Source: Incurvaria masculella (Eukaryota > Arthropoda > Insecta > Lepidoptera > Incurvariidae). From it: DNA of 64,000 bases. Below, piece by piece: positions 1-12,108 of this stretch (its first letter is position 1; each line of letters starts with the position of its first letter). The notes under the pieces are model-generated. The model had not been told where the DNA came from, searched no databases, and was given only the letters and a program-made list of their open reading frames with translations. The stretch is from positions 14,891,021 through 14,955,020 of the forward strand of contig OX335642.1 of assembly GCA_946894095.1 (NCBI GenBank), in the 5' to 3' direction. The translations under genes and the position numbers were made by a program.

Positions 1-83
1 TAGCTGCTCATGGGCGCGTTGTACTTGCCTTCCATCGAAGAGGCGATTTGTGCCATGGTTCAGAATCCATGTATAGCTGTAGG

Positions 84-310
84 CCCCCTTCCCCTAGTAG
101 GTGGGTTAAGCACGCCCGGGTTTGTACCATCGCATTGGATAAAACGATGGTCGAAACGGCAATTAATTATTGTCCGTGTTTTCCACCCAGTTCAATGTAT
201 AGCCAGCTTTTAAAGGGAATATCCTGGCATGGTACCTAATTCCTTCGAGAATGCAGCATGATGTCATTGCGGTGGGTGTGATTAGCGATCCATATCAAGT
301 TACATATAAA
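84..310 (+). repeat. Interspersed repeat family A (SINE/MITE-like)
   Basis: Family A reads, in the + sense, from a CCCCTAGTAGGTGGG-like start through TTGTCCGTGTTTTCC and CCTGGCATGGTACCTAATTC to a TTAGCCATCCATGTCC tail followed by an A-run. At least a dozen copies or fragments occur here. No coding capacity. Origin not determined; the A-rich 3' end suggests retroposition. Confidence 0.75.
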
Positions 311-1167
311 AATGTGTGGAGCGGACAGACCTGGACGAGCGAGAAAAATAAATAGGTCATTTGTTTCGTAAAATTAAAATCCTAATCACCCTTAATCGTA
401 GAGTATGTATGATGATAGGCATGCTTATTGAAGCCAATGCGTTCTAAAATATCGAAACAAAATCTTCGAAGAAACGGCACAATAAATGAGTTTTAGTTGA
501 TTGGATGCATTGCTTGGATAAGCATAACTCTGTATTGAATAGCATAAATTGTGATAGTTAGGAAGAAACTCGTTATACTCTAAATACATTCACATTACCA
601 TACTACTAGTTCATTTCTGCTTGAATCGCCGCTAATGTAGGAGATCAAAATCCACGGCCTTATGGATGTCTTGTGTGATGTTCATTTGTGTTTATTTTGA
701 GCTCTGCTAGCAGCATCTCCGTTCGTGTGCGAGTCAACCGAAATGTGGCTTTCTACGCGACCGCGGATCCTTTTTTCTTCTTAGCAATTACGTCCCTTTT
801 TTGAACGAAAAGCCTTCTAGAATCTACCGTGAAGCAAGGACACATGAATTAAAGCTAAAACAACTATTTTATAAACATAGTTCAAAACCTTTCGCGGGCA
901 TCAAGTATTCCAATTTCACCACCCGCTTCATACCCAAAACTCCCGTAATCATGCCGCCACCTGCTAACACAGTGTTTAAGATTCTACATACTTACTTTTT
1001 ATTAAAGTTTTATCTGCGTTGCGTTGCGGCCATGACTGCAAAGCCTGAACATTCAAATAGTGTCCCTTCTTCACCATCGATTATACATGCATATCCTATT
1101 CGTAAACAAATCTGTTTTGTCTACGGTTCCGGTCTGCTTATTTACTAAGTGATAGGAGCTTACGCGT

Positions 1168-1718
1168 TTAAGGTGGCCCAACCCGCTCATTTCCCCATAC
1201 AAAAGGGGAAAGAAGATCACGCCTATATCTCTTGTCAGAGATCCAAAATTTTGCTCAATATCGCTTTATTCGATTGAACTAGATGTCTGATGACCATTGG
1301 CATTGTAAAATTGTGTTTGGTTTCCAAGTTATAACGTCCGAAAGTTCGGATTTTTCGCGCGTTTTATACAATTACTTTGGAGGTGGATTACGCAATTATA
1401 AAGTAAGAACGTCTTAAAAAGATTAGTCATCAGACATAGCTTATTTAATCAAGATTTATGATCTATTTGTTTTTTTGTTAGATTTTTGACTACAGCGGTC
1501 GTGGTTTACTTTTAGCTATAAGTCGTTTTGAAATTAAAGTTTTCGTAAATCTTACCAAATCATACACTATGCACATTGTCTTTTTTGTGGACAGGTTGCA
1601 TCTTCCTCATAATGGAGCCTGTCTTATTCTTAGAAACAGAGAAGGTCCCAGAGCGCAACAGCACGGTTTTGTACCGTGCCCGCAAATGAGTTGAGGCCGC
1701 CGGGTTGGGCCACCTTAA
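1168..1718. mobile_element. TTAA-flanked non-autonomous DNA transposon (543 bp)
   Basis: TTAA at 1168-1171 and again at 1715-1718 flank a 543-bp element whose ends are inverted copies: GGTGGCCCAACCCG at the left and its complement at 1701-1714. TTAA duplication is the hallmark of piggyBac-type insertion. There is no transposase ORF. Related internal sequence (tttgactacagcggtcgt) recurs at about 56960-57272 and a right-truncated copy starts at 63771. Confidence 0.88.
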
Positions 1719-1821
1719 AAATAAAGATTAAATCAAATTCAAATGTATGGTCTTTACCACTCAGGCATAGTGAGCTTATTTCACGAACGATAAAAAAATT
1801 TTTTTCGGTGACTACCTAAAC

Positions 1822-2145
1822 TTGACAAATTATTATTAAAATGTTTTCGGAAAGACAGTGTTATAAATCGCTTACTTGTTTGACCCCTGTTTTCACCACC
1901 TCCAGTTACCTGAAATCTGATAGTTAACTTTCGGCTACATGCAATATTTGTATGATGTATGATTGAAAGATAACTTTGGGATTTTTGTAGCTGGAGGTGG
2001 TGGAACCGGGCGTAAGTCGATGTTGCGTCCACCGCAGTGTGGACTCCTTCAGGACTCGCGGCGCGACCTGGAGGACTTCCGACACGTCGTCCAGTCAGAA
2101 GTCAGATTGTAGATGTGGGTAGCTCCAGCTGTCGATGAGGGTAGT
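1822..2145 (-). mobile_element. Penelope-like element 3' fragment
   Basis: 3' end (reading minus) is attattaaaatgttttcgg; carries the conserved block around ggaggacttccgacacgtcg and a hammerhead-like motif at 2014-2057 in a degraded form. A small inverted-repeat insertion (about 1883-2010) interrupts it. Confidence 0.75.
1883..2010. mobile_element. Small MITE nested in the Penelope-like fragment
   Basis: Ends are imperfect inverted repeats containing CACCACCTCCAG and CTGGAGGTGGTG. It breaks the Penelope-like 3' sequence between acttgttt and gtaagtcgat, which are adjacent in the intact copies. Confidence 0.7.
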
Positions 2146-2871
2146 TTGGCATTATTCTAAATTGAATATTTAAAGAAAAAATACCATGAGAATATGAAAA
2201 TGAAATCGTTCTCATTTTTCTTGTCTCCAGGCAAATCAAATAAGATCCTCTCCACCTTCTCTCCTATTCCGCTAATAAAATAAATGTATAGAGATTATAA
2301 TAATAAACCAAAGAGCACATACAAAACACGCATACAATTTTATGCGCACGATAACATTGAAGGAATCGGGTTCAATGAGGTTCATCAAAAGATCACCTTT
2401 GCATGCGCGTGTCGTTTCATCGGAATATTCATTCTTATACTCATACCGCTTTTCCACTATTGAAATACATCTTTAGTAGTTTATATTTTTCACTGCCATT
2501 ACTGAGAAATTATTCTCGAGGTCAGTATTTAGATGCCATTTTACGATATGTTTATTTTATACGACTTTTTAAAAACATATTCACCTAAATCCCTTTTCCT
2601 ACCAAATGGACTGTTGTATACTGGCAATATATTTTCTCCCTATAGTAGATTATGGGGATGTTTTCAGTTCCATTTCGGTATCAGTTTCTTTAATTACTTC
2701 ATTTGATATTTCTCTCTCATTACTCCTTCGGATTCTTCTTTCATTCTTCCGGTTTGATTACCTCTGGCGAAGAAAAACTGACAAGAAACTTTAATGTGTT
2801 AGACTAAATTCACAAAGAACAGCATGTGCATTATCATAACCCAAATGAAGAGCTATTGAATAAACTTTATG

Positions 2872-3001
2872 ATCGGGTTGGTACAATCGCATTAAACGAA
2901 CGATGGGCGAAGCGTCAATGAAAATTGTCCATGTTTTTCCATGTCATGAGGTGACAGCAGGTGTGGTATTAGCCATCCATGTCCAGTTACATAAAAAAAA
3001 A
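2872..3001 (+). repeat. Family A fragment
   Basis: Contains ggttggtacaatcgcatt, gaaaattgtccatgttttt and the TTAGCCATCCATGTCC tail with an eight-A run; the middle of the element is deleted. Confidence 0.75.
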
Positions 3002-3197
3002 CCTGTCTAGCCCATATTAGCTTATTGTTTGCAACACACAAAGTAATGTGAGAAGTATTATAATAAGTAATGGATTTTTAGGTATTAATTTATTATCAAA
3101 ATTATTCATGATTGGAACTTTATTCAAAAGTCCGCCAAAAAATTTTCCGAGTGTATAGTTTCTAAAATATATAAAAACTCTGAAAATTATAATAAAC

Positions 3198-3448
3198 TAG
3201 CTGAGGTACCCGGCACCGCTTGGGTCAATGTCGTTTTGGACTGATGTCGGGCTGAACCTAAACTTTTACGTTAAATTCCATTCCCCTTTTCACCCCCTTT
3301 ACCTTTAATTTTCGCGACATAAGGTACGCTATGTCCTTTCCCAAGGTCCAGACTGTCTCTATACCAAATTTCATCAACATTTATTCAGCGGTTTAGGCGT
3401 GAAAACGTTACTAACAGACAAAGTTACTTTCGCATTTATAATATTAAG
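3198..3448 (+). mobile_element. RTE-associated SINE-like repeat
   Basis: Begins ctagctgaggtacccggc and ends aagttactttcgcatttataa, with the ccaaatttcatcaacat middle seen in many moth SINEs. Partial relatives at about 12374-12490 (+), 34890-34925 (+) and 62225-62292 (-). Confidence 0.7.
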
Positions 3449-3599
3449 CATGGATTAGTGTCTCAAAGACGGTCGTGCTAAAAACATAACTTTTGATATG
3501 TTGCATACAAGAAACTGGTCGGAAAAGTTTGGAACTCCGTTCAACTGAGTTCATTTTGAAAGCGGTAATGCCGTTACCATAAATAATATCAATGAGGTC

Positions 3600-3790
3600 C
3601 ACGCAGAAGTGCAGTGTTTCGAAACTATGCCGACGCGCGTCTGCCTCGCGTCCCCTCGCGCTGGACGTGTCACGATAGCGTCGATGAGCGGTCGTGTCTC
3701 TGCAGAAATAGAACATAACTGGACCGCTCCCAGAACGACGACCCATCTTCGCAGCCGAGTGGCAGCAGGGCACGACAAGTCTCTAATTTT
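3600..3790 (-). other. GC-rich open stretch, possible exon fragment
   Basis: Minus-strand frames are open across this patch (RDTTAHRRYRDTSSARG) and a tttctgcag acceptor precedes it, but there is no convincing donor or partner exon. It may be a remnant of an adjacent gene or repeat. Confidence 0.25.
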
Positions 3791-4559
3791 TACTCTACAT
3801 AAATACCTGGTTGCACGGTTTGGGACGCATCTGATGTGTCCGTCTGTAAAATTTCCGACGTCTTTCTTTCTAGGTATTCTTATTTGAGCTGGTGAAAAGA
3901 AAATCAGAAATTTGTATTGCCCTTGAACGAAACCACAAAATACAATTGACAAACAAAAATAAGAGTTAGGCTGGAGTGCACAATCTCTTGAAAAAAAAAA
4001 AGAACGCAGAAATAATTTACGATTTTCTTACTGCCTGATGTGATCTTCCCAGGTTTCTTTTCGTTGTGTTTTGCTTAAATCACCAGTCCCCCATACGAAC
4101 GAACCGCATTGTGGCGATCCTAAGAAGAAGGCAAGATAAATAGTTGAGATAATTAGTCCAGAAGTGTTTGGACAAATCATGGAAACAGAACAGATTATAG
4201 TATTTGTCCAATCACACGAGCCCTTCTATGCTCGTATCCCAGGAGCGCCTGAATTTACGTATGCTGTATGACCACTGAAGAGAAGGTAAGGAGAAGTGGC
4301 ATGCGGCCGATATCGCTTCTCCGCTATATGGTCAAAATGACCATATCATTGTATTGAATCCGGCGGTGCGTCGTATGCCACACAGCTCTAAAATATCGTT
4401 CGTTAAGTATGTTTCCACCCACACAAACCCTCCGATACGAATGCAACTATGTTTGCAAGTGACATGTACGTTTAGGTTGGATTGGTAATTTTTGAAAATT
4501 GGAGACAGGGGGTTATATGATTTTCTCATAGATATCATTGTCAGAACTTAACTAAATTA

Positions 4560-4712
4560 AAATGGGACCACTTGCGAAGTACTAGCTATCATTTAAAAAA
4601 ATAATCATCAAAATCGGTTCACCCAGGCAAAAGTTATGAGGTAACAAACATAAAAAAAAACATATAGACGCATTGATAACCTCCTCCTTTTTTGAAGTCG
4701 GTTAAAAAAGGT
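4560..4712 (+). repeat. Common moth repeat 3' end
   Basis: Carries aaaatcggttcacccaggca, gttatgaggtaacaaacat and tttttgaagtcggtt in order. Probably a LINE/SINE 3' fragment. Confidence 0.6.
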
Positions 4713-6059
4713 AGGTAAGACTGTTGAAAAACAAAACAAAAAATGTAAAATCTAACAAAAGCTAATGAAATAATGGAATAGAAATATATAATACAAAAAA
4801 AGAGAAACAATACTTAGATAATATGAGTATATAACTATATGAATAGACATGCTGAACCAGATCATAAATATAATACAACATTTAAGACTTTAAAAGTAAG
4901 TATGTTATTTAATGCGCTAAATAAAATATTTATAAAGACAGAATTTGCTGCGGTCAATTAGGTTTTAGGGTTTTGCCCGTCACGGTAGGTGCCATCGCAC
5001 TGGTTGAAAAGATGGAAGACACTCGTCTATATGGGGGCGGCGTAGCAACTTTTAAGAACAATGGCGGCAGCGCTGGAGTCGGCTTGCTTACAAATTTGTT
5101 CACTAAAGATTTTCTCGCGTTCCAACGACACGTAAGGACACTCGACCTTCGAAGATCTTCACAGAAAGCTATTTAGTGCAACGAACATTCGATGTTGCGA
5201 ATTAGTTAGAATTAGAATTAGTTAGACGTTTTCCACTAACTCGTGGCTACGATTCCATAGGAATGCCATGCACGCTGGCGAATTCGATTCGAATATTTTT
5301 TCATCGTTTCCCTTCACCTTGACCAGCGGTCGGCTCCTCCGCTGCCGCCCACGCCGCCGCGCGCCGCCGGGCGGTCGCGGTTACAGAATAAATCAATGTC
5401 TATTTACGTTATCAATACTATTCACAGACAGCGCCCGGATAGTCGGCAACTGGGTCAAGTTCCTCTCCACACCGATCTCAAGACGTCACACGCGCCTGGC
5501 GGGGCTTGCCGCTCAACTCCCCATACAAACGTGGAAAGAAGGTCATAAGCACATTTCTGGTCGGAAATCCAAAATTATACTCAAAACAGTTTTGCCATAA
5601 AAGTTTCTTGTCGGTTGTTCTTCGTGCGTGATAATCGAACCGTGTATAAAAATTACGAATCCAAGAGTGTGTTTACACATAATGGATGAAAAAAAACAAA
5701 TAGCTTTTATTAAGAGCGTGATAACACCTAATTACATTCCGATCCAAAAGCGCGTAAGTGAAACCAAATTTTATAATGTTTTAAATAACTACAACTTAAT
5801 TTGGAATTTCAAAAACATGAAAGCATTGATGGTTTAGAAATATTTGAAAACTATAAGCGTAAATATCGAACGCTCATGTTCTGCGTTCAAACTTTTTTTA
5901 TGAAAGTTAATGAATATGAACACTAATCACAAGATACTTACAGTTTTCTCTTTAAATTATAGCTAGCCTAATAATGTACAATTTTTTTTATTATCAAAAT
6001 TAGTTGCGGTTATTTTTAAAATAAATTTAATATTGGTTTACTTACGTCCTCTTTAAACA

Positions 6060-6760
6060 GAACGCTATCGTTTTCGGATAGACAATGTTATAAATCGCTT
6101 ACTTGTTTTAAGTCAACGACGTTTCGTCCACCGCATTATGGACTTCTTCAGGACTCGCCGGCGCGACCTGGAGGACTTCCGACACGTCGTCCAGTCAGAA
6201 GTCAACTGCAGGTCGCCGGCTGCGAAGATTGTAGCTGTGGTTAGCTCCAGCCGCCGATGAGGGTAGTTCCACAGCACGTTGCACAGCGATGAATTTATCC
6301 GTGCAAACGATGCTTACGGTGTCCCTGCTCGATGGTATCGGCAACTGAAGCCTCGTGGTGCTATGTTGCGCCAATAACGGAGACCGCGATGGTTTCATGC
6401 TGTCATCTCTGTTAAAGTTGTTATGCCTTAAAATCTCAATGGATTCTCGGACCAAGCGTGGGGTGTAGTGGCGGTTTACTGCCATTGTTTCAACTTGGTC
6501 AAAACTAATCCAATAATTTCCTCCACTGTTCAAGGCATGTTCACAGATTGCTGATTTGTGATACTCATTATTTTTCACCGCCTTGATATGCTCTGCTACT
6601 CTCGTTTGCACGCACGGGCAATGTAGCTCTTCCCACAGCTACATGGTATTTTGTAGACTCCTGGAGCCTGTAGCGGGATATTGTCTTTTACTGACCTCAG
6701 CATGGCAGATACTTTGGTTAGAGGTTTGAAGAAGCATCATCAATCTACTGCCTAGAAGTC
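6060..6760 (-). pseudogene. Penelope-like element, endonuclease tail and 3' end
   Basis: Reading minus from about 6760: [17 protein letters not shown], then [20 protein letters not shown], then an FDQVETM block and RESIEILRHNNFNRDD. This is the GIY-YIG-type endonuclease that follows the reverse transcriptase in Penelope-like elements and nicks target DNA for insertion. The frame shifts between the GKSYI block and the following part, and the RT is missing, so it is a dead 5'-truncated copy. The C-terminal 138 residues (6195-6611) remain open. Downstream come the conserved 3' sequence and a hammerhead-like motif. Confidence 0.85.
6110..6156 (-). ncRNA. Hammerhead-ribozyme-like motif in Penelope-like 3' end
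   Basis: Minus-strand order: GAGTC (stem I), CTGAAGA core, one extra A, GTCCA/TGGAC stem II with an eight-base loop, GAAA core, a two-base stem III, GTT cleavage triplet, GACTT (stem I). Stem I pairs over five bases including one G-U. The extra A after the core and the very short stem III are departures from the canonical fold, so activity is unproven. Confidence 0.5.
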
Positions 6761-7539
6761 CATATGGGAACTGAGTGTCATGACAGAGAGGCTGCATTTC
6801 CGCCGCTTCAATTATTGCGATAGTACCGTCTCAGACAGGATTAACCCTATCACCTTTAAGAACGGTGGGACCTACCTACAGTTTTGGGTGGATTTATATC
6901 CCTTAGGCTGGAGAGCACAATCTCTTCTTTCTTCTTCAGCCGTAAAATAAGGACCTATTTATTTTAATTTTAAAATTATCACAAAATATTGTACACTCCA
7001 CCTTTTACGACAGCACGGAAAGTAGTGCAGGTGAATCGTTGCATTATTTTTGTCCGAACCCACACAGCACGACATTATACGTAAAATCCTCGGCACGCAT
7101 TCAGCAAAGAAAGCCATTATTGATAACATCGCATTGGATGAAAATATGGTCTCAGCGGCATCGAATTCAACGTGACCGTCCCAAAGGGAAAGCTCTGACA
7201 TGACATCGAATTCCTACAAAGATGGCGGTCGGTTGGGCTAATTTCATGACGGTAGATATGCCACTATCAATTCATGTCAACAAACCCTTACACTGTCCAT
7301 ATTTCTTAAATATGCTGTATATAATAAATCATCTAATTATCTATATGGTCGACTATGCACTCTATGACGATTGTCGGAAGCGCTTGATCGAGTTCTAGGC
7401 GGTTTCTCTTCGTATCTTTGAGATTTTTTCCTTGATGTGGGACACGAACTTGGTAAGGCACCAGGCAGTAGGCGCGGCAAGTACCACGTGAAGTTGCTAA
7501 CGACACTTATGTCGTGCACGTTCACTTTGCTCCGTGCCC

Positions 7540-7735
7540 CACCTCCGAACGACCAAGGAAGCGCTCGGCTGACGGTGTCCCTGCTGGCACGGAAGGGTTT
7601 CGTGCTGAGGCTCTAGGTCACTAGGCACGCAGCACCATTGCTGCTTCGACCAGCCTTCATTTACGGCGATGGTATCGACCCGGCGGGCTTTGCCCTACCG
7701 CCTATTGGGGATGAGGACCTACAGTTTCACATAGA
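7540..7735 (-). repeat. Mixed repeat fragments
   Basis: 7565-7620 resembles the Penelope-like stretch near 6310-6350 (acggtgtccctgct, then cgtgctgaggctc), and 7660-7735 is an inverted family A end (ggtatcgacccggcgggc). No gene. Confidence 0.45.
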
Positions 7736-8809
7736 TTCCAAGCCATGACATAGCTGTAATTCGTGACGAAATGCACTCAGAAAACTCAGAAAGATAAATA
7801 AAGTGTTCCAAGAACGGAGATCGAACCGATGAATGGAAAGCAAGCCCCCGCTCAGTTAAACCTCCAATCGACCTTATGACCTCTGTCTGTTCCTTGCATG
7901 AACAGACAGAGGGATCTCCACACGATCGGGTCTCGGTCCACATCAATACAGTACGTATGAGTGTTGTTAGCGCCACGAATGGCCCAAGGTTTCAGCCAGA
8001 TGATCGTGTAATGGGTTTCGAATCAGCCCACGGCTGCGCTGGAAGTAAACAAATTACATATTTCAGTCGAATGCGCCAGAACTTCGGTCGGAGTCCGCAT
8101 TCCTCGTGAATCACCGTTCATGGAATTAACCGGAATGTATGTTTACATGACACCTTATTGCGTCTCTTATGGTAATCGTTTTCGGCTCTAGAGGCTTCGA
8201 GAGTTTAAATACAGATTCGCGGTATGAGGGGCCACAACGTTTAATTGGAACGTGGTGTAAATGCAGTACACATACATTTTTTAAAACTTCATTAGATTAG
8301 GAGCAGGCACCAAAATTTTTACATGGATTCTGTACCATGGAACAGCTCGCATTTGCAACTAAATTTATTTTTTTAACTCAGAAAGAGAAGTAAAGTAGAC
8401 TTTGAGATGACTTTGCTTTCGCCGTGATCTGTTATATATGTGATTTCGCCGTACATCCATCTCTCATATCTGCTACAATTACTGTCACTGATATTGCACC
8501 TGGGTAAATGTTTTGTAATGTTGGTTGCTGAACCGAATGACCGGCAGTGCGAGTACCGAATAAGTTGCAACTATTTTGAGTGGAGTATCTTAACTCAAAC
8601 TTTCTACGGGTAACAATTGGATTGAAGCCCTAGTCTGAGTACTTCGCTAATGCGAAATACCGGTCGACTGACATTTTTAAATGTGGATAATAGCGTACAA
8701 AAATGGATGACACCGAGTTATTTTTAGGCCGTACACAAAGGGTACCAAAGGAACCCACCCTATTACTAGCGTTCGACTAGCGTTCACCAGTGTAGGTCCA
8801 GAGATTTGA

Positions 8810-10695
8810 AAAAAGGAAAGGAGAATGCCCATTAGAAAAGCGGTAGAAATTAGCATGTACACCAATGAATCCACTTTGCTTTCATTCTTCGTATCATCAA
8901 AGTAAAAATGTGTGATTTTCAGTTTTTTTATATAATGGGGATAAGTCAGTAAACACTGCTAAAGATGAACTTTGAGGTTATTTTTTCCTACATTATATGC
9001 ATCATCTTTGGTTGATATTTATTTGCTAGACCATTTTATTGAATGGTGCTGTCACAATGGTTGCTTGCAGGGCCTCATTACATAAAGCATTACTTAAACA
9101 GTATCAGGGAAAGGATAGTTGGCACTATTATTACTATAGTGAGTACTCCAGCTATATGTGAACTGTACTGAGGGCAAGGAAACAGAATAAATAGATAGTG
9201 GTGGCTTTTGACAGAGGTCTTCATATACATATTACCTGAGGGTCCATAGAGTGGTATGACTACTTAATAGGTACCATTTAATGTATCTAACTGTGATCTA
9301 CTAGAGTTAAGGATTATTTAAAATGGAGAAGATTCCTTGGTGAGTAGGCTCAACCACTGAAAAATTATACAAGTAAATCCACTGCATGTATTTCTGTGCA
9401 TGTCGTACGAGCCGATTAAGGTATTCGTGGATCGGATCCCATGTAAAACTAGAGGTCCACTTCTCTACTTACTAGATGCTAGCTAAGGTTTTACCTGCCC
9501 AAGAAAGTACCATCTAATGGAATAAAAGATGTTCGACTCGGCTAATATCGGTTGTCTGTCCAGTTTAATGTAAACGTATAATATAAGTAAGATCTCGGCA
9601 TGCCATATAGTTCCCATGGGTGTGAACTGTAATAACATCACAGTAGGTGTGGTATTAGCCTCATGTTACGTTCCATCAAAATTAATAATATGATAAAGGG
9701 AAGGACCTGACATGGTATAGTTACTTCGAGAATGGGGTATTGTTGAGATGGTGTATTATTATCTTAGTCATCAAGTTCAGTTGCATAAAAACCTTATTTT
9801 GAAGCTATTTTATTTTGGTTGAAATAAATACTACATCGGTTGCTATGTTATGTTTCCATAATACTTTGGTTTTTAGGGTTCCGTACCCGAAGGGTGAAAA
9901 CGGAACCCTATTACTAAGTCTCCGCTGTCCGTCCGTCCGTCCGTCCGTCCGTCCGTCCGTCCGTCCGTCCGTCTGCCACAGGGCTGTATTTCATGAACCG
10001 TAATAGGTAGGCAGCTGAAAATTTCACAGAGTGTGGATTTATTTTGCCGCTATAACAACAAATAGATTAAATAGAAAAATTTTAAAAAATTAAATATAGA
10101 AAAAAAATAAAGACTAAAAACCTGTTTTTTTGTGTTAAATGTTTTACGATGGTACCGAACCCTCCGTGTTCGAATCCGACTCGCACTTGGCCGGTTTTTA
10201 TTATATTAAACAATGATAAGACAATACTTGACATTTCTTCCACCAAGTTGTGGGAGCTGTCGGGATTTGCGGTATGGCCAGTCCAGAAGCCAACTCTGTT
10301 TATTTGTAAAAACAAAAAACCATGAGTAGGTACCTATAAGTAAACAGTTAACACCCCAATTACACGCGTTAAATGGTATGCACTTTGTGACATCAACACT
10401 CATAAAAGTGGTGAGCAAATAAATATCGACCAAAGATGGTATGTACAATGTAGGCAAAACACGACCTAGCATGAGCGCGCGCGCTGTTCTATAAGTAAAA
10501 ATAACCTCAAAGTTCATCTTTAGCCGTGTTTGCTGACTGATCCCCATTATAGGAAAAAGTAAAAGTCACAGATTGTTACTTATGTGATACGAGGAATAAA
10601 AACAAATTGGTTTCATTTGTGTACACGCAAATTTCTAGCGCTTTTCCAGCCCATACTGGAATGGGCATTCTCCTTTGGATTTCAGGGTGAAAAGG
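8810..10695. repeat. Pair of inverted repeat copies, 1.3 kb apart
   Basis: 8810 to about 9055 (+) and about 10400-10695 (-) share aggagaatgcccatt, gtgtacacaaatga, atgaactttgaggttatt and gatatttatttgct. They flank a family A fragment and a (CCGT)n element. No coding content. Confidence 0.75.
9876..10200 (+). repeat. (CCGT)n-associated repeat, copy
   Basis: Same family as the copy at 30941-31253, with about twelve CCGT units at 9928-9972. Terminates at gccggtttttatt. Confidence 0.88.
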
Positions 10696-11164
10696 GGTAT
10701 GCGAGTACAAGAAAGCGAATTGTTTACATCCTATCGATGCAACATACAACGCACACTGCAATGTTATGAGCTTTTGCTAAACAGAGCGCAAACGTTCGCA
10801 TAACGCCATACGCTCCAGCGTGCGTGCGAACATCCGGTCAACGCCGCCGCAGCGCCGCCGCTCAAACATTGCGCAATACCACATAATAAGTAATGTAATA
10901 GGGTTGCAGAATTATGACAGACTATCATCCGGCTTCGCTCGAGATGATATAGAAAATATTTTAACGTGAATTCAAAGAACTGCTTACTAGAGGTTCGGCT
11001 GATATGCGGCCTTAACTTGTATTTAAGGCGACTATTACAGCCAGCTCGTAGCACGATTTCGTAGCAGCGCGTCCAAAATGTTTGTCGTAGCACAGATAGC
11101 AGCGTAGAAACATAGGAAAAAGAGGGTCTCCATCTAAACTAACATAATTAACGATAATATATTG

Positions 11165-11262
11165 TAAACCATACGCATGCGCAGTCGGCGGGAGGGGGCC
11201 GGGAGCGAGGGGCCGATTTTGAGGCTAGCGCTCAGTCAGTGTCAGACGCTTGGACTCATAAT
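11165..11262. promoter_or_regulatory. GC-rich promoter-like patch
   Basis: Contains acgcatgcgcagt (matching the NRF-1/Ewg palindrome), a G-rich stretch, and tcagtcagtg, which includes the arthropod initiator TCAGT, 57 bases later. A GC-rich stretch at 10785-10870 lies nearby. No gene is attached with confidence; it could serve an upstream non-coding exon of the 23-35 kb gene. Confidence 0.35.
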
Positions 11263-11584
11263 TCGTGTTATACTTATACTATCGAATTGATTCTCCTATT
11301 ATTACATAGCTAATTAAGTATACTTTAAATTGTATCGTGCGACTTTACCAGTCAATTTGTGCGTTTTTTCATTTTTATTCTATTCCAGAGATCGGTACGA
11401 ATGGGTACTATTTCCATGAATATAAGCCTGCTCGGGTAGTTATCATCAGATTGGGTGAAAAGATGATCGAAACATCTATGAATAATTGCCCATGTTTTCC
11501 ATCCAGGTCAATGTAGCAGTTATCACCATTTTATTTTCGTAACAAGTATAACTGCCCTTCGGTTGTTTGTTATTAAAACATTAA

Positions 11585-11888
11585 AAAAACCGGCCAAGTG
11601 CGAGTCGGACTCGCATACGAAGGGTTCCGTACCATGGTAAAAAAAAACAAAAAAAACACGTTTTTTGTATGGGAGTCCCCTTTAATTTTAATATTTTTTT
11701 AATCTTACCTATTTGTTGTTGTAGCGGCAAAATAAATACACACTCTGTGAAAATTTCAGCTGTCTACCTGTTACGGTTACTGAGATACAGCCTTGTGACA
11801 GACGGACAGACGGACGGACGGACGGACGGACGGACGGACGGACAGCGGAGGCTTAGTAATACGGTTCCGTTTTCACCCTTTGGGTAAA
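11585..11888 (-). repeat. (CCGT)n-associated repeat, inverted copy
   Basis: Begins aaaccggccaagtgcgag and ends at ttttcaccctttgggt, with a run of GGAC units near 11803-11842. The TTAGGG end is partly lost. Confidence 0.88.
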
Positions 11889-11997
11889 ACAATCATATAA
11901 AGCTGACAGCCTATGAAAAAAGGCGACCTGGAAAGCATGGACAATTGGCCAAGCCAAGGCCACCGATAGCTACGAAAATAATATCGTGACACTGTGC

Positions 11998-12108
11998 TAA
12001 TAAAGGAAAGGCCTGGGCATTGCACCTAACTCCTTCGGGAATCCGGTGATCATTATGGTGAGTATGGTATTTATTAGCCATCCATGTCCCGTTACACAAA
12101 AAAACATT
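11998..12108 (+). repeat. Family A fragment
   Basis: 3' part only: aaaggcctgggcattgcacc to the ttagccatccatgtcc tail and A-run. A separate 5' fragment lies at about 11432-11520 and a scrambled one at about 9640-9796. Confidence 0.7.

Noticed and set aside
801..1148. 115-codon open frame
   Set aside because: It overlaps a decayed tRNA-derived SINE copy and has no splice or domain support.
7337..7525. 62-codon minus frame with a basic C-terminus
   Set aside because: Next to Penelope-like and family A fragments; no partner exon or motif.
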